Positions 19,137 through 28,155 of a stretch of 64,000 nucleotides of DNA are shown here, in pieces. Within the stretch, counting starts at the first letter, position 1; the number at the start of each line of letters is the position of its first letter. A program made the translations under genes and the position numbers. Under the pieces are notes generated by a model, which saw nothing but the letters and a program-made list of their open reading frames with translations, searched no databases and was not told the origin of the DNA. This DNA is from Rhodonellum psychrophilum GCM71 = DSM 17998 (lineage in GTDB: Bacteria > Bacteroidota > Bacteroidia > Cytophagales > Cyclobacteriaceae), in the NCBI RefSeq assembly GCF_000381545.1, contig NZ_KB906675.1, positions 310,001 to 374,000 of the forward strand. Reading direction: 5' to 3'.

Positions 19137-19679
19137 TTAGCCCGTGACTTTTTCCACCACAAGATTATGATTGGTATAAATACAAACATCTGCAGCTATC
19201 CCGAGGCTTTCCCGAACCATTTGCTCGGCTGTGAGTTCGGGGGCGAATTTTTTCATTGCTCTGGCCGCAGATTGGGCATACATGCTTCCTGAACCGATAG
19301 TGGCTATTTCCATGTCTGGCTCTATCACATCACCTGTGCCAGAGATGATCAGAATGTCGGTACTGTCAGCCACAATCATCATTGCTTCCAATTTACTCAG
19401 CATCCGGTCTGTGCGCCATTCTTTGGCCAATTCGACCGCAGCCCTTTTCATATTGTTGCCGTAGGCACCCAATTTCTCTTCGAATTTTTCCAATAAAGTA
19501 AAAGCATCTGCGGTGGAACCGGCAAAACCTGTCACGATTTTCCCTCCCTGAAGCTTCCTGATTTTGTTTACTGTACTCTTGGCAATTGTATTTCCCAAGG
19601 TGGCTTGTCCATCTGCCCCGATCACTACTTCACCATTATGTCGTATCGCCACCACAGTGGTTGATTTTAATCTTTCCAT
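19137..19679 (-). CDS. hslV: ATP-dependent protease subunit HslV (ClpQ)
   Basis: A 180-residue N-terminal-nucleophile peptidase of the HslUV proteasome-like complex, which degrades proteins unfolded by the HslU ATPase. ATG 19679 gives MERLKS followed by TTVVAIR, so the short propeptide would be removed to expose catalytic Thr7. GADGQATLGNTIAK, KIRKLQGGKIVTGFAGSTADAFTL and ATIGSGSMYAQSAARA are family hallmarks. The longer frame to 19763 would run through a terminator and is rejected. The partner hslU is not adjacent. Confidence 0.95.
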   Translation of the reverse strand: MERLKSTTVVAIRHNGEVVIGADGQATLGNTIAKSTVNKIRKLQGGKIVTGFAGSTADAFTLLEKFEEKLGAYGNNMKRAAVELAKEWRTDRMLSKLEAMMIVADSTDILIISGTGDVIEPDMEIATIGSGSMYAQSAARAMKKFAPELTAEQMVRESLGIAADVCIYTNHNLVVEKVTG

Positions 19680-19727
19680 AGTTGAATGAATTATTTTTTT
19701 CTTTAATAACAAAACCCATACGCAAGC

Positions 19728-19755
19728 AAAAAGTCCTGCAGAAACAGGACTTTTT
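19728..19755 (-). terminator. Terminator of pdhC
   Basis: An 11-bp stem AAAAAGTCCTG / CAGGACTTTTT (19728-19738, 19745-19755) with a 6-base loop, just beyond the pdhC stop. Confidence 0.8.
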
Positions 19756-19775
19756 GACATCATTTGTACAATTGG

Positions 19776-21485
19776 TTAGATCAGGATTCTAACGGGATCC
19801 TCGAGCAAACTTTTGAAGGTTTGGAGGAAGGCGGAACCGACAGCTCCATCCACTACCCGATGGTCACAGGACAAGGTGACTTTCATCAAATTCCCAATTT
19901 TAATTTGCCCGTCTTTTACAATGGCGGTCTCTTTGATCCCTCCAATAGCCATGATGCAGGCATCTGGTGGATTGACGATCGCAGTGAATTCATCTATACC
20001 AAACATCCCAAGATTGGAAATAGTGAAGGTATTTCCTTCCCAATCCTTCGGTTGAAGTTCTTTGTTTTTGGCTTTTCCTCCCAAGGATTTGGCTTCATTT
20101 GAAATCTGGGACAATGACTTACTGTCAGCAAATCTGATAACAGGAACCAACAAGCCTTCTTCTACAGCTACCGCCATACCAATGTGGATGTGGTCGTTGT
20201 ACCTGATTTTATCACCCAACCAGGAAGTATTGACTTTTGGATGCTGACGCAAAGAAGCTGCTGCCGCTTTGATCACCATGTCATTAAAGGAGATTTTTAC
20301 TGGGGAAATCTCATTCATGCTTTTTCTCGCCTCTATTGCCTTGTCCATGTTGATTTCCATGGTCAGGTAAAAATGCGGAGCAGTGAATTTGCTTTCGGCC
20401 AGTCGTTTTGCAATGGTTTTTCGCATTTGCGAAACTTTCTCCTCTCGGAACGATTCCTGTCCAATTGCTACTGGAGCGGCTCCCTGTGACGTTGCTGCAG
20501 CAGCTGGAGCAGCAGGTTTCTTGATACTCGCGGGATCAAATGTCTCAATGTCCCTCATGACAATCCTTCCTGCTTCACCGGATCCTTTTACAAGGGAAAT
20601 GTCAATTCCTTTATCCGAAGCCATTTTTTTGGCTAAGGGGGAAGCTTTAATTCTCCCATTTTCTGAAGAAGGTTGCGCTACTTCGGAAACTGGAGCATCT
20701 TTTGTACTTTCTTTGGCTTTTGGCTCAGCAGGTTTTTCAGCGGTTTTTTCCTCAGAAGCCACTTCCTTGGAAGGTGCCTCCGATGCAGTGTTTTTTGATT
20801 TTTGAGCCTGAAGAAGTTTCTCGAAATCAGCTCCTTTTTCACCTATGATGGCAATCACTCCATCAATTTCAACAGAATCACCTGCCTCAACACCGATGTA
20901 CAACAATGTACCATCCTCGTAGGATTCCAATTCCATCGTGGCCTTGTCAGTTTCCACTTCTGCCAGTATATCTCCGGATTTGATCTCATCCCCAACTTTC
21001 TTGAGCCAGGAAGAAATAGTTCCTTCCGTCATGGTATCACTCATCTTGGGCATGGTTATCACCGTGGCATGGATGCCCGAGATGTCCACATCTTCAGTTT
21101 TGGCTGGCTTTGGAGCGGCTTCTGGTTTTTCTTTTGGAGCTTCTTCTTTTGTCTCCTCGGAAGAAACCTCCTCTTTTTTATCTTCTTTTTTTGATGAGGG
21201 ACTTCCCCCTCCTTCGATTTCCTTCAGTAAATCGGTTATGTTTTCACCTTTTTCACCAATGATGGCAATGACTCCATTGACGGGCACCGCATCTTTTTCT
21301 TGCACACCAATATGAAGGAGCACACCCTCATCATAGGATTCCAGCTCCATGGTTGCCTTATCGGTTTCCACTTCTGCCAATATATCTCCAGGTTTCACTT
21401 CATCTCCAACTTTCTTCAACCACGCAGCGATAACCCCTTCTTCCATGGTGTCACTCATCTTGGGCATTCGTATTATTTCGGCCAT
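19776..21485 (-). CDS. pdhC: Pyruvate dehydrogenase E2, dihydrolipoamide acetyltransferase
   Basis: A 569-residue multidomain protein starting at ATG 21485. Two lipoyl domains carry the VETDKATMELES motif (lysine 43 in the first; the second begins near residue 135). Each is followed by an Ala/Pro/Lys/Glu-rich flexible linker. A peripheral-subunit-binding domain (RIKASPLAKKMASDKGIDISLVKGSGEAGRI) precedes the catalytic domain ending in DHRVVDGAVGSAFL, which holds the active-site His and Asp. It transfers acetyl groups from lipoate to CoA. No E1 or E3 gene is next to it. Two 15-bp direct repeats lie upstream. Confidence 0.95.
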   Translation of the reverse strand: MAEIIRMPKMSDTMEEGVIAAWLKKVGDEVKPGDILAEVETDKATMELESYDEGVLLHIGVQEKDAVPVNGVIAIIGEKGENITDLLKEIEGGGSPSSKKEDKKEEVSSEETKEEAPKEKPEAAPKPAKTEDVDISGIHATVITMPKMSDTMTEGTISSWLKKVGDEIKSGDILAEVETDKATMELESYEDGTLLYIGVEAGDSVEIDGVIAIIGEKGADFEKLLQAQKSKNTASEAPSKEVASEEKTAEKPAEPKAKESTKDAPVSEVAQPSSENGRIKASPLAKKMASDKGIDISLVKGSGEAGRIVMRDIETFDPASIKKPAAPAAAATSQGAAPVAIGQESFREEKVSQMRKTIAKRLAESKFTAPHFYLTMEINMDKAIEARKSMNEISPVKISFNDMVIKAAAASLRQHPKVNTSWLGDKIRYNDHIHIGMAVAVEEGLLVPVIRFADSKSLSQISNEAKSLGGKAKNKELQPKDWEGNTFTISNLGMFGIDEFTAIVNPPDACIMAIGGIKETAIVKDGQIKIGNLMKVTLSCDHRVVDGAVGSAFLQTFKSLLEDPVRILI

Positions 21486-21495
21486 AAGCTTGTTT

Positions 21496-21555
21496 TCCTT
21501 ATTCAAATTTTAAGCAGTCCAAAAATAGTTCTTAAAATATCCTTATTCAAATTTA
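21496..21555 (-). promoter_or_regulatory. Upstream region of pdhC with paired direct repeats
   Basis: TCCTTATTCAAATTT occurs exactly twice (21496-21510 and 21540-21554), 44 bp apart. Read on the minus strand, the distal copy includes TAAATTTG (21555-21548), a fit to the -7 consensus about 63 bases before the ATG. The proximal copy may be a regulatory duplicate or chance. Confidence 0.4.
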
Positions 21556-21607
21556 ATAATAGTATTTTCATGATCTTAAAGTTCACTTCACCACAGTTTG
21601 TTTTAAA

Positions 21608-22567
21608 ATGCCATTGATCAACAAGACCGAATACGAAAATCCCAAATGGCTTTTCAACGGTCATTTGCAAACCATCGTGCCGGGATTGTTCAGAAACATC
21701 CAACCCTTAGCTTTTGAAAGAGAGCGCATTAACACTCCTGATGGAGATTTTTTGGATCTGGATTGGCTCAAGAACAACTCACAAAAACTCGTCATCATCA
21801 GCCATGGATTGGAAGGAAATAGCCAGAGACCTTATATGATGGGGATGGCTAGACAATTTTTCACAAAAGGATTCGATGTCTTGAATTGGAATTTCAGAGG
21901 TTGTGGAGAAGAAATTAATCTTAAACCTATTTTTTACCACTCTGGAGCCACTTATGACTTGGATACGGTGATCGAACATGCAGAAAAAAATTATGATGAG
22001 ATTTTTTTGGTGGGATTTAGCCTCGGGGGCAATCTCACTTTAAAATATTTAGGGGAAGAAAGAAAACGGTCTCCTAAATTGAGAAAGGGTGTTGCCATTT
22101 CCGCACCAGTCCATTTGGAAAGTTCCTGCGAAAAAATATCCTCCCGGGAAAATTTCATGTACGCAAACCGCTTTCTCAAAACCTTAAAAGAAAAAGTAAT
22201 TAAGAAAGCGCAATTATTCCCAAAAGAAATCTCCACAGGTACGCTAAGAAAAATAAAAACCTTGAGGGATTTTGATGATTTCTTTACTGGCCCCATTCAT
22301 GGGTTTGATGACGCCCATGATTATTATGAACAAAATTCATCACTTTATTTCTTGGAAGGCATCAAACTTCCATCACTCATCCTGAATGCCCAAAACGATC
22401 CGTTTTTGAGTCCTAGATGCTTTCCTGTCAAACTGGGAAGAAATCTGGAAAATGTATGGATGGAATTCCCGAAATATGGCGGACATGTGGGATTCATCCA
22501 AAGAAAACAACAGGATATTTATTGGTCGGAACAAAGGGCATTTGAATTTATCACTGGAGATCAGTAA
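21608..22567 (+). CDS. YheT-family alpha/beta hydrolase
   Basis: A 319-residue cytoplasmic hydrolase. FNGHLQTIVPGLFR near the N-terminus, the oxyanion-side motif SHGLEGNSQRPYM, the nucleophile elbow GFSLGGN (Ser about 137), and the acid/His region LNAQNDPFLSP...YGGHVGFI are typical of the YheT/ABHD1-3 group of predicted esterases. The substrate is unknown. It starts a run of plus-strand genes and ends 25 bases before the HMCES-like gene. Confidence 0.88.
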   Translation: MPLINKTEYENPKWLFNGHLQTIVPGLFRNIQPLAFERERINTPDGDFLDLDWLKNNSQKLVIISHGLEGNSQRPYMMGMARQFFTKGFDVLNWNFRGCGEEINLKPIFYHSGATYDLDTVIEHAEKNYDEIFLVGFSLGGNLTLKYLGEERKRSPKLRKGVAISAPVHLESSCEKISSRENFMYANRFLKTLKEKVIKKAQLFPKEISTGTLRKIKTLRDFDDFFTGPIHGFDDAHDYYEQNSSLYFLEGIKLPSLILNAQNDPFLSPRCFPVKLGRNLENVWMEFPKYGGHVGFIQRKQQDIYWSEQRAFEFITGDQ

Positions 22568-22592
22568 TTTAAACTTTATTATTTACAACCAC

Positions 22593-23291
22593 ATGTGCGG
22601 CAGATATTCACTCAGCAAAAGTAAATTGGAATTGGAAGAAAGATACCAAGCGGAAATGCTGGAAGCTTTTGATCCAAGGTACAATATAGCACCCACCCAA
22701 CTTGTCCCTGTAATCACTTCAGATAGTCCAAGGGGGTTTTCCCATTTTTACTGGGGAATAACCCCTGAATTTTCGAAGAACAAACCTGTCTCCCAAAAAT
22801 TCATCAACGCAAGGGCCGAAACCATAACAGAAAAAATCTCCTTCAAATCTTCCTTTGAAAAAAGAAGGTGCCTCGTTCCCGCAGATGGTTTTTTTGAATG
22901 GAAAAAAGTTGGGAAAAAAATAAGGGTTCCCTACAGATTTACGCTGGCCGATGAAAGCCTATTTTCATTTGCTGGGTTATGGGAAGAATACGAAAATGAA
23001 AATGGAATTATCCAACATACCTTTTTGATTCTCACCACCAGTCCTAATGGACTGGTGGCTGATGTCCATGACCGAATGCCTGTCATTATCAAAAAGGAGG
23101 ATGAGAAAAAATGGCTGGATAAATATTCCTCTGAAGACACTCTTTTGGATATCCTAAAAATCTACCCAGCAGATGGAATGATGTCCTACACAGTCTCGCC
23201 TTTGGTCAACCATGTGGGAAATGACAGCCCACAAATCTTGCGAAAAACGTCTCCTATGGATCAATTTGGAAACTATACCCTGTTTGGATAA
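22593..23291 (+). CDS. HMCES/YedK-type SOS response-associated peptidase
   Basis: A 232-residue SRAP protein. ATG 22593 is set by the family requirement for Cys2 right after Met (MCGRYSLSK); a frame open from 22452 is rejected. Other conserved segments are ARAET, CLVPADGFFEWK (catalytic Glu) and HDRMPVI (catalytic His). YedK forms a thiazolidine DNA-protein crosslink with abasic sites in single-stranded DNA and protects them during replication. The gene sits between the hydrolase and the MBL gene, overlapping the latter by one base. Confidence 0.93.
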   Translation: MCGRYSLSKSKLELEERYQAEMLEAFDPRYNIAPTQLVPVITSDSPRGFSHFYWGITPEFSKNKPVSQKFINARAETITEKISFKSSFEKRRCLVPADGFFEWKKVGKKIRVPYRFTLADESLFSFAGLWEEYENENGIIQHTFLILTTSPNGLVADVHDRMPVIIKKEDEKKWLDKYSSEDTLLDILKIYPADGMMSYTVSPLVNHVGNDSPQILRKTSPMDQFGNYTLFG

Positions 23292-24190
23292 TGGCAAAAA
23301 CCCACATTATTGACCTTTGCTTTTTGGAAACCCAAGAAGCCATTGCTTCCTTTTTGATAGAAACCAGTGATGGACCAATATTGATAGAAACGGGTCCGGA
23401 AAGCACTTTTCCACAGCTCCAAAAAGGAATTGAACAACTGGGGTTTCAACTTCAGGACATCAAGAATGTATTTTTAACCCATATTCATTTCGACCATGCA
23501 GGTGCTGCTTGGCAATTCTCAAAATTGGGAGCAAAAATCCACCTCCATCCCTTGGGATTGCCACATTTGGCATCTCCTGAAAAACTTTGGGAATCCGCTG
23601 CACGCATTTATGGAAAAGATATGGATCGGCTGTGGGGGAAAATGGAGCCCATTCCAGAAGCTTTACTCGTGCCTGTTGATCATTTGGAGATTATCCAAGT
23701 TGGAGATGTTTCTTTGAAAGCACTTCATACACCCGGACATGCGGTCCATCATATCGCTTGGAAATTGGATGGGGATATTTTCACGGGTGATGTAGCTGGG
23801 GTTAAAATCAACAATGGCCCGGTAGTCCCTCCTTGCCCCCCGCCGGATATCCACATTGAAAACTGGAAACACTCGATCCAATTCATTCTGAAGAACCAAC
23901 CGATGAGGCTTTTTTTGACCCATTATGGAATCGTAGAAAACCCCGAAGAGCACTTAGAGGCACTTGACGATATTTTGGACACCTGGTCAGGATGGATGAA
24001 ACCTTATTTTGAAAAGGGAATTCCACAAGAAGAAATCATCCCGGAATTCATGAAATATACCAAAAGTGAATTGGAGGCAAAAGGTGTGGATGCCAAAACC
24101 ATACAAGTATACGAATACGCAAATCCAAGCTGGATGTCAGTCGCAGGATTGATGCGGTATTGGAAATTGAAAAGCCAGGGGAGGATTTAA
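23291..24190 (+). CDS. Metallo-beta-lactamase-fold hydrolase
   Basis: A 299-residue MBL-fold protein. Metal ligands are visible in THIHFDHAGA (HxHxDH), in the HTPGHAVHH segment, in FTGDVAGV (Asp) and FLTHYG (His). The ATG overlaps the preceding stop (TAATG), so translation is probably coupled. The closest broad class is glyoxalase-II-like or quorum-quenching-like hydrolases; the sequence does not settle the substrate. The C-terminal 70 residues are helical (LEALDDILDTWSGWMKPYF...). Confidence 0.88.
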   Translation: MAKTHIIDLCFLETQEAIASFLIETSDGPILIETGPESTFPQLQKGIEQLGFQLQDIKNVFLTHIHFDHAGAAWQFSKLGAKIHLHPLGLPHLASPEKLWESAARIYGKDMDRLWGKMEPIPEALLVPVDHLEIIQVGDVSLKALHTPGHAVHHIAWKLDGDIFTGDVAGVKINNGPVVPPCPPPDIHIENWKHSIQFILKNQPMRLFLTHYGIVENPEEHLEALDDILDTWSGWMKPYFEKGIPQEEIIPEFMKYTKSELEAKGVDAKTIQVYEYANPSWMSVAGLMRYWKLKSQGRI

Positions 24191-24339
24191 AACTCGCCGT
24201 TAAAATAAATAAGCTTAAAATTGTCTTTTTTCAGTCCCTTGAGGCGTTTAATTTGTTATCCAGATACGAATTGGGATATTTGTCCTCTTTATCACCTGAA
24301 ATTGATTTGAATAAACACCCAAAATAACGCATCCAGCAA

Positions 24340-25338
24340 ATGAAAAGATCCAGAATAACAGGAGCAGGACATTATGTTCCCGAGCAAATCATCACCAACG
24401 AATACCTTTCCACCATCATTGACACCAATAATGAATGGATCGTGGAAAGAACCGGAATAGAAGAAAGAAGGTGGTTTACTCCTGGAATTGACACCGTGAC
24501 CTCAATGTCTGTCAACGCTTCAAAAATGGCTTTGGACCGTGCTGGATTGACAGCAAAGGATATTGATTTCATCGTATTTGCCACCATCACACCGGATTAT
24601 TTTGTGCCTGGAAACGGCGTATTGCTCCAGAGGGAATTGGGTATGCAGGGCAAACCTGCCCTTGACATCCGAAATGCATGTTCAGGATTCATTTATGCAC
24701 TTTCAGTTGCAGATCAATTCATTAAGACGGGAATGTACAAAAACATCTTGGTCGTTGGCGCGGAGATTCAGTCCTCGGCATTGGACAAAAGTGATGCGGG
24801 AAGGTCCAGCACAGTCATTTTTGCCGATGGTGCGGGTGCTGTGGTATTACAGGCCGTCGGGTCAGATGAGCCGGGAATATTGTCCACACATCTGCATGCA
24901 GATGGAGATTTTGCCGAAGAACTTTACCTGAAAGATCCAGGAAGCAGCCGAGATGTCAGGCTTTCGCCAGAAATCGTGGAAAACCCAAGTTTCAAGATGT
25001 TCATGAACGGAAACGTGGTCTTCAAACATGCAGTAGTGAGATTCCAGGAAGTGATAGAAGAAGCACTTCAAACCAATCATAAGAATAAATCGGAAATTGA
25101 CCTTCTGGTCACGCATCAAGCCAACCTGAGAATAAGCAATTACATTCAGCAAAAACTTGAGTTGCCCGACGAAAAAGTGTTCAACAATATCATGAAACTG
25201 GGGAATACAACCGCAGCAACCATCCCAATAGCCCTAAGCGAGGCCTGGGAACAAGGCAGACTGAAAGAAGGGGATTTGGTATGCTTAGCAGCCTTTGGAA
25301 GTGGATTCACATGGGCTTCAGCCTTGTTGTACTGGTAA
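24340..25338 (+). CDS. fabH: Beta-ketoacyl-ACP synthase III (KAS III)
   Basis: A 332-residue thiolase-fold enzyme that condenses an acyl-CoA with malonyl-ACP. The catalytic triad is visible: Cys114 in RNACSGFIYAL, His259 in THQANLRI and Asn289 in GNTTAATIP. The N-terminal NEWIVERTGIEERRW binds CoA. It could be the primary FabH or a second KAS III of a secondary pathway; no other fatty-acid genes are adjacent. A small uncharacterised gene follows 10 bases after the stop. Confidence 0.92.
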   Translation: MKRSRITGAGHYVPEQIITNEYLSTIIDTNNEWIVERTGIEERRWFTPGIDTVTSMSVNASKMALDRAGLTAKDIDFIVFATITPDYFVPGNGVLLQRELGMQGKPALDIRNACSGFIYALSVADQFIKTGMYKNILVVGAEIQSSALDKSDAGRSSTVIFADGAGAVVLQAVGSDEPGILSTHLHADGDFAEELYLKDPGSSRDVRLSPEIVENPSFKMFMNGNVVFKHAVVRFQEVIEEALQTNHKNKSEIDLLVTHQANLRISNYIQQKLELPDEKVFNNIMKLGNTTAATIPIALSEAWEQGRLKEGDLVCLAAFGSGFTWASALLYW

Positions 25339-25348
25339 ACCCCGAAGG

Positions 25349-25912
25349 ATGCCCGATCGAAGAGAAATCAACCTGGACTTATGGAAAAACAGAGATGTTT
25401 TTGAAGAAATCAACCTTCAGACAGAAAATTTCTTAAATATATTTTCTGAACTGGCCAATCTCATTTCCCTTGATCGGTTGAAATCTATCCATCCCTATTC
25501 GAAAGGGATGAAAATAAGCAAAGGAAATCAGCTTTCTCAATGCCCCTATCAGGTTCTGGATATTTTGCGGGATTTTCATCCCCAAACTGGCTTCAACATC
25601 CGTTTATTGAATTGGTTTGGACATGGCATGATGATTTTCCTCCATTATGCTCCGACAACAGCCATCCGCTTTCAAAAAACGATAGAACGCATCTCAACCG
25701 AATTTCATTTGAGCAAAACTTCAAGTCCTTGGGATTACAGCCAATTGATCTTAAGTCCTGACCCTGAACAGGTATTCGATGTTGCCATTCATCTTTCCGA
25801 ATTCAACCATGTGCAGCTTTTCAAATTCATAACAATTGAGAAATGTAGTCAAAAAACACTTTTCATATTGACGAGAGAAGTAGAATCCATATTGGATTAT
25901 CATTCTGGATGA
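25349..25912 (+). CDS. Uncharacterised protein downstream of KAS III
   Basis: About 187 residues from ATG 25349 (a frame open from 25295 would overlap fabH). No family is recognised. It has no signal peptide or membrane helix and is rich in aromatic residues and histidine, for example NIRLLNWFGHGMMIFLHYA in the middle and LFILTREVESILDYHSG at the end. Spacing of 10 bases after fabH suggests one transcript. The composition is protein-like throughout, so I take it as real. Confidence 0.6.
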   Translation: MPDRREINLDLWKNRDVFEEINLQTENFLNIFSELANLISLDRLKSIHPYSKGMKISKGNQLSQCPYQVLDILRDFHPQTGFNIRLLNWFGHGMMIFLHYAPTTAIRFQKTIERISTEFHLSKTSSPWDYSQLILSPDPEQVFDVAIHLSEFNHVQLFKFITIEKCSQKTLFILTREVESILDYHSG

Positions 25913-25996
25913 CTTCCTAATTTAATCAATTTAACCTAATTTAGAACTGTCCTTTAAGGATTCCGTATTTAAGAGCTGGAATTGAACGAAAACCTT

Positions 25997-27586
25997 ATGA
26001 AATCAATTTTTGGAATTTTTGTCTTTGTTATACTATCAAGCCTTTCATTTGGACAGGAAGTAAACAAAATTGTCACAATCTATAATACAGACTCTACTTT
26101 CATGGGAACTGGGGTAATGCAAAATGGATTGATGGAGGGATTTTGGAGATTTGAAAACCCGAAAACAAACCAACTCATTCAAACCATGTTTTTTCAAAAT
26201 GGCCTGAGAGAGGGGAAATCCATCAAGTACCACCCCAACAAAAATAAGCATGTAGAAGCTGAATACAAAGGCAATAAGCTCAATGGGGCGTTCATGGAAT
26301 ATGATGTGACGGGGGCATTAAAACTGGAATTGATTTTCAAAGACAGTATCCCTGTTGGTCCTTACAGGGAATACTACGGCCGCGCAGAAAACCCTGATTT
26401 TTTTAATCCCAAACAAATAAAGAAGGAAGGCGATTTTGTCAATGGGAAAAAAGATGGGAGATGGATCACCTATTATAATAGCGGCCAATTGGCGATAGTG
26501 GAGAACTACAAGAATGGCATTTTGGAAGGTCCATACATGGAATACAACGTAAATGGCCAGCTGATAGTAGAGGTAATGTATCAAAACAATTTTCCAAATG
26601 GACCATTTAAACGCTACTCCTTTGAAAACATGTTGGGTGAACAAGGAGAATACACAAAGGGCAGAAAAACAGGCAAGTGGATCACCTATTTTCCGGGGAC
26701 AAGAATAGTCGAGTCGGAAAAATCCTATGATGCCAATGGTAACAGTTCGGGAGAATGGAAGTTTTACTACGAAAACAAAAGACTGGCAAGGGTTGAAAAA
26801 TATGAAAATGGCGTTCCTGTAGGAACATGGGAAGAGTTTTTTCCCAACCAAAATTTGGCAAAAAGAAAAACTTATGCCCTGGGCATGCCTGTTGGAGAAT
26901 ACATCGAACACCATTCCAATGGAAATATATCAGTAACGGGTAAATATGAAAATGGGATGAAAGTTGGCTTATGGAAGAATTACTTTCCGGACGGAACGCT
27001 TTTTTCCATCGGAGAATACAAAAATGACTTGAAAACAGACCTTTGGAAATATTTCAACAAAATAAACATTCTGGTTGCAGAAGGGGAGTACATTTTAGGT
27101 TCAGAAAACGGACAATGGTTTTATTACTATGATGGCGGCCAATTAAAATCGGTTGGGAGTTATTTCCTGGGATTTGAAAATGGTATCTGGGGCTTGTTTT
27201 ATGATAATAAACAATTGACTCAGGAGGAAACTTGGAGCAATGGTAGACTATTGAATGTCGGTGATTATTACAGTTATGATGGAAGTCAAATTCTCGACAA
27301 AGGAACTTTAAAAGATGGGAATGGAACAAGGATCACCTATTATATCACTGGAAAAAAAGAATCAGAAGGACAATACAAATCCGGAAAAGCAGATGGGACT
27401 TGGATCTATTACCATGAAAATGGACGGAAGGCTTCAGAGGGAAGTATGATTGACGGTAAGAAAGAAGGCCTTTGGAAGTATTTCAATACCAGTGGAAGAC
27501 TGGAACAGATCATCACCTTCGAAGAAGATGAGGTGGTTCCGGAAAAGGAGCTAGAACCACTTATCAAGTTCAATCCATTTGATTAA
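25997..27586 (+). CDS. Secreted MORN-repeat (YwqK-type) protein
   Basis: A 529-residue protein; the upstream TTG at 25982 is possible, but ATG 25997 gives a clean signal peptide (MKSIFGIFVFVILSSLSFGQ). The rest is a tandem series of MORN_2-type repeats of about 23 residues, each shaped like DGRWITYYNSGQLAIVENYKNG or VGLWKNYFPDGTLFSIGEYKND, forming an elongated beta-hairpin rod. Automated annotation calls this layout the YwqK antitoxin family, but there is no toxin gene nearby, and in Bacteroidota it is usually an exported protein of unknown role. Confidence 0.85.
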   Translation: MKSIFGIFVFVILSSLSFGQEVNKIVTIYNTDSTFMGTGVMQNGLMEGFWRFENPKTNQLIQTMFFQNGLREGKSIKYHPNKNKHVEAEYKGNKLNGAFMEYDVTGALKLELIFKDSIPVGPYREYYGRAENPDFFNPKQIKKEGDFVNGKKDGRWITYYNSGQLAIVENYKNGILEGPYMEYNVNGQLIVEVMYQNNFPNGPFKRYSFENMLGEQGEYTKGRKTGKWITYFPGTRIVESEKSYDANGNSSGEWKFYYENKRLARVEKYENGVPVGTWEEFFPNQNLAKRKTYALGMPVGEYIEHHSNGNISVTGKYENGMKVGLWKNYFPDGTLFSIGEYKNDLKTDLWKYFNKINILVAEGEYILGSENGQWFYYYDGGQLKSVGSYFLGFENGIWGLFYDNKQLTQEETWSNGRLLNVGDYYSYDGSQILDKGTLKDGNGTRITYYITGKKESEGQYKSGKADGTWIYYHENGRKASEGSMIDGKKEGLWKYFNTSGRLEQIITFEEDEVVPEKELEPLIKFNPFD

Positions 27587-27630
27587 AATTAAACACTGCT
27601 GGACTTTTAGGGTTTTAAAAAGAAAAAGAC

Positions 27631-27804
27631 ATGTTCGGACTATTTAAGAAAAAATCAGAATTAGAAAAGCTTCAAGAATCCTATAAAACAATTCTTGGAA
27701 AAGCGCACCTTGAATCGCAACGTGACAGGACCGCATCGGATAAATTGATGGCCGAGGCAGAGGAAATCGCAAAGAAAATTGATGCCTTGAAAGCCAAAGG
27801 GTAG
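27631..27804 (+). CDS. Lacal_2735-family small protein
   Basis: A 57-residue charged helical protein beginning MFGLFKKKSELEKLQESY and ending IDALKAKG. The FKKK start followed by two helices with NR/SD-like turns (QRDRTASDKLMAEAEEIAKK) matches the small Lacal_2735 family known from Bacteroidota. The function is unknown. It lies 44 bases after the MORN gene and may share its transcript. Confidence 0.8.
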   Translation: MFGLFKKKSELEKLQESYKTILGKAHLESQRDRTASDKLMAEAEEIAKKIDALKAKG

Positions 27805-28155
27805 TGGGTGAAAGACCGCAACCTTTTCATTGACTTCATTTGAATTCTAAAATTTCATTTAGGAAGTTGGGGGCAAGTAATGCTTTTGAAATTCAAAATT
27901 AATTCTTTGGGCGACAGATAATCGACCGAAACCATATCATTGAACCATTTAAAGCCTTGAGACAGAAACTCAGGGCTTTTTTTTGCCTTATTCTAATCGA
28001 AAATCAAATAAAATCGGTATTATTTGAAAGCTAAAAAAGATTAATATTTTGCTAAATCGATTTTCTTATTATTTTAATTCTTCAATTCAATAATAATCAA
28101 AACTTTTATTTTAATCCCCCCGTAAAACCAACTAATATACTTAACCAAAACTATT
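27805..28155. other. Gene-free interval before the DUF6600 gene
   Basis: No gene is seen in these 351 bases. They hold the terminator at 27951-27984 and then AT-rich sequence leading to the next ATG; no convincing TAnnTTTG box was found. Confidence 0.5.
27951..27984 (+). terminator. Terminator downstream of the small protein gene
   Basis: An 11-bp stem AAAGCCTTGAG / CTCAGGGCTTT with one G-T pair, followed by a run of T; about 150 bases after the Lacal_2735-type stop. Confidence 0.75.

Noticed and set aside
20184-21194. Plus-strand frames of 100-140 codons opposite pdhC
   Set aside because: They mirror the low-complexity Ala/Pro/Lys linkers of E2 on the other strand.
21608-25338. Biosynthetic gene cluster made of hydrolases and KAS III
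   Set aside because: Genes are ordinary separate housekeeping families with no carrier protein, transferase or tailoring enzymes.
25997-27586. Toxin-antitoxin system from the YwqK label
   Set aside because: The protein has a signal peptide, is a 529-residue repeat rod, and no toxin gene is adjacent.
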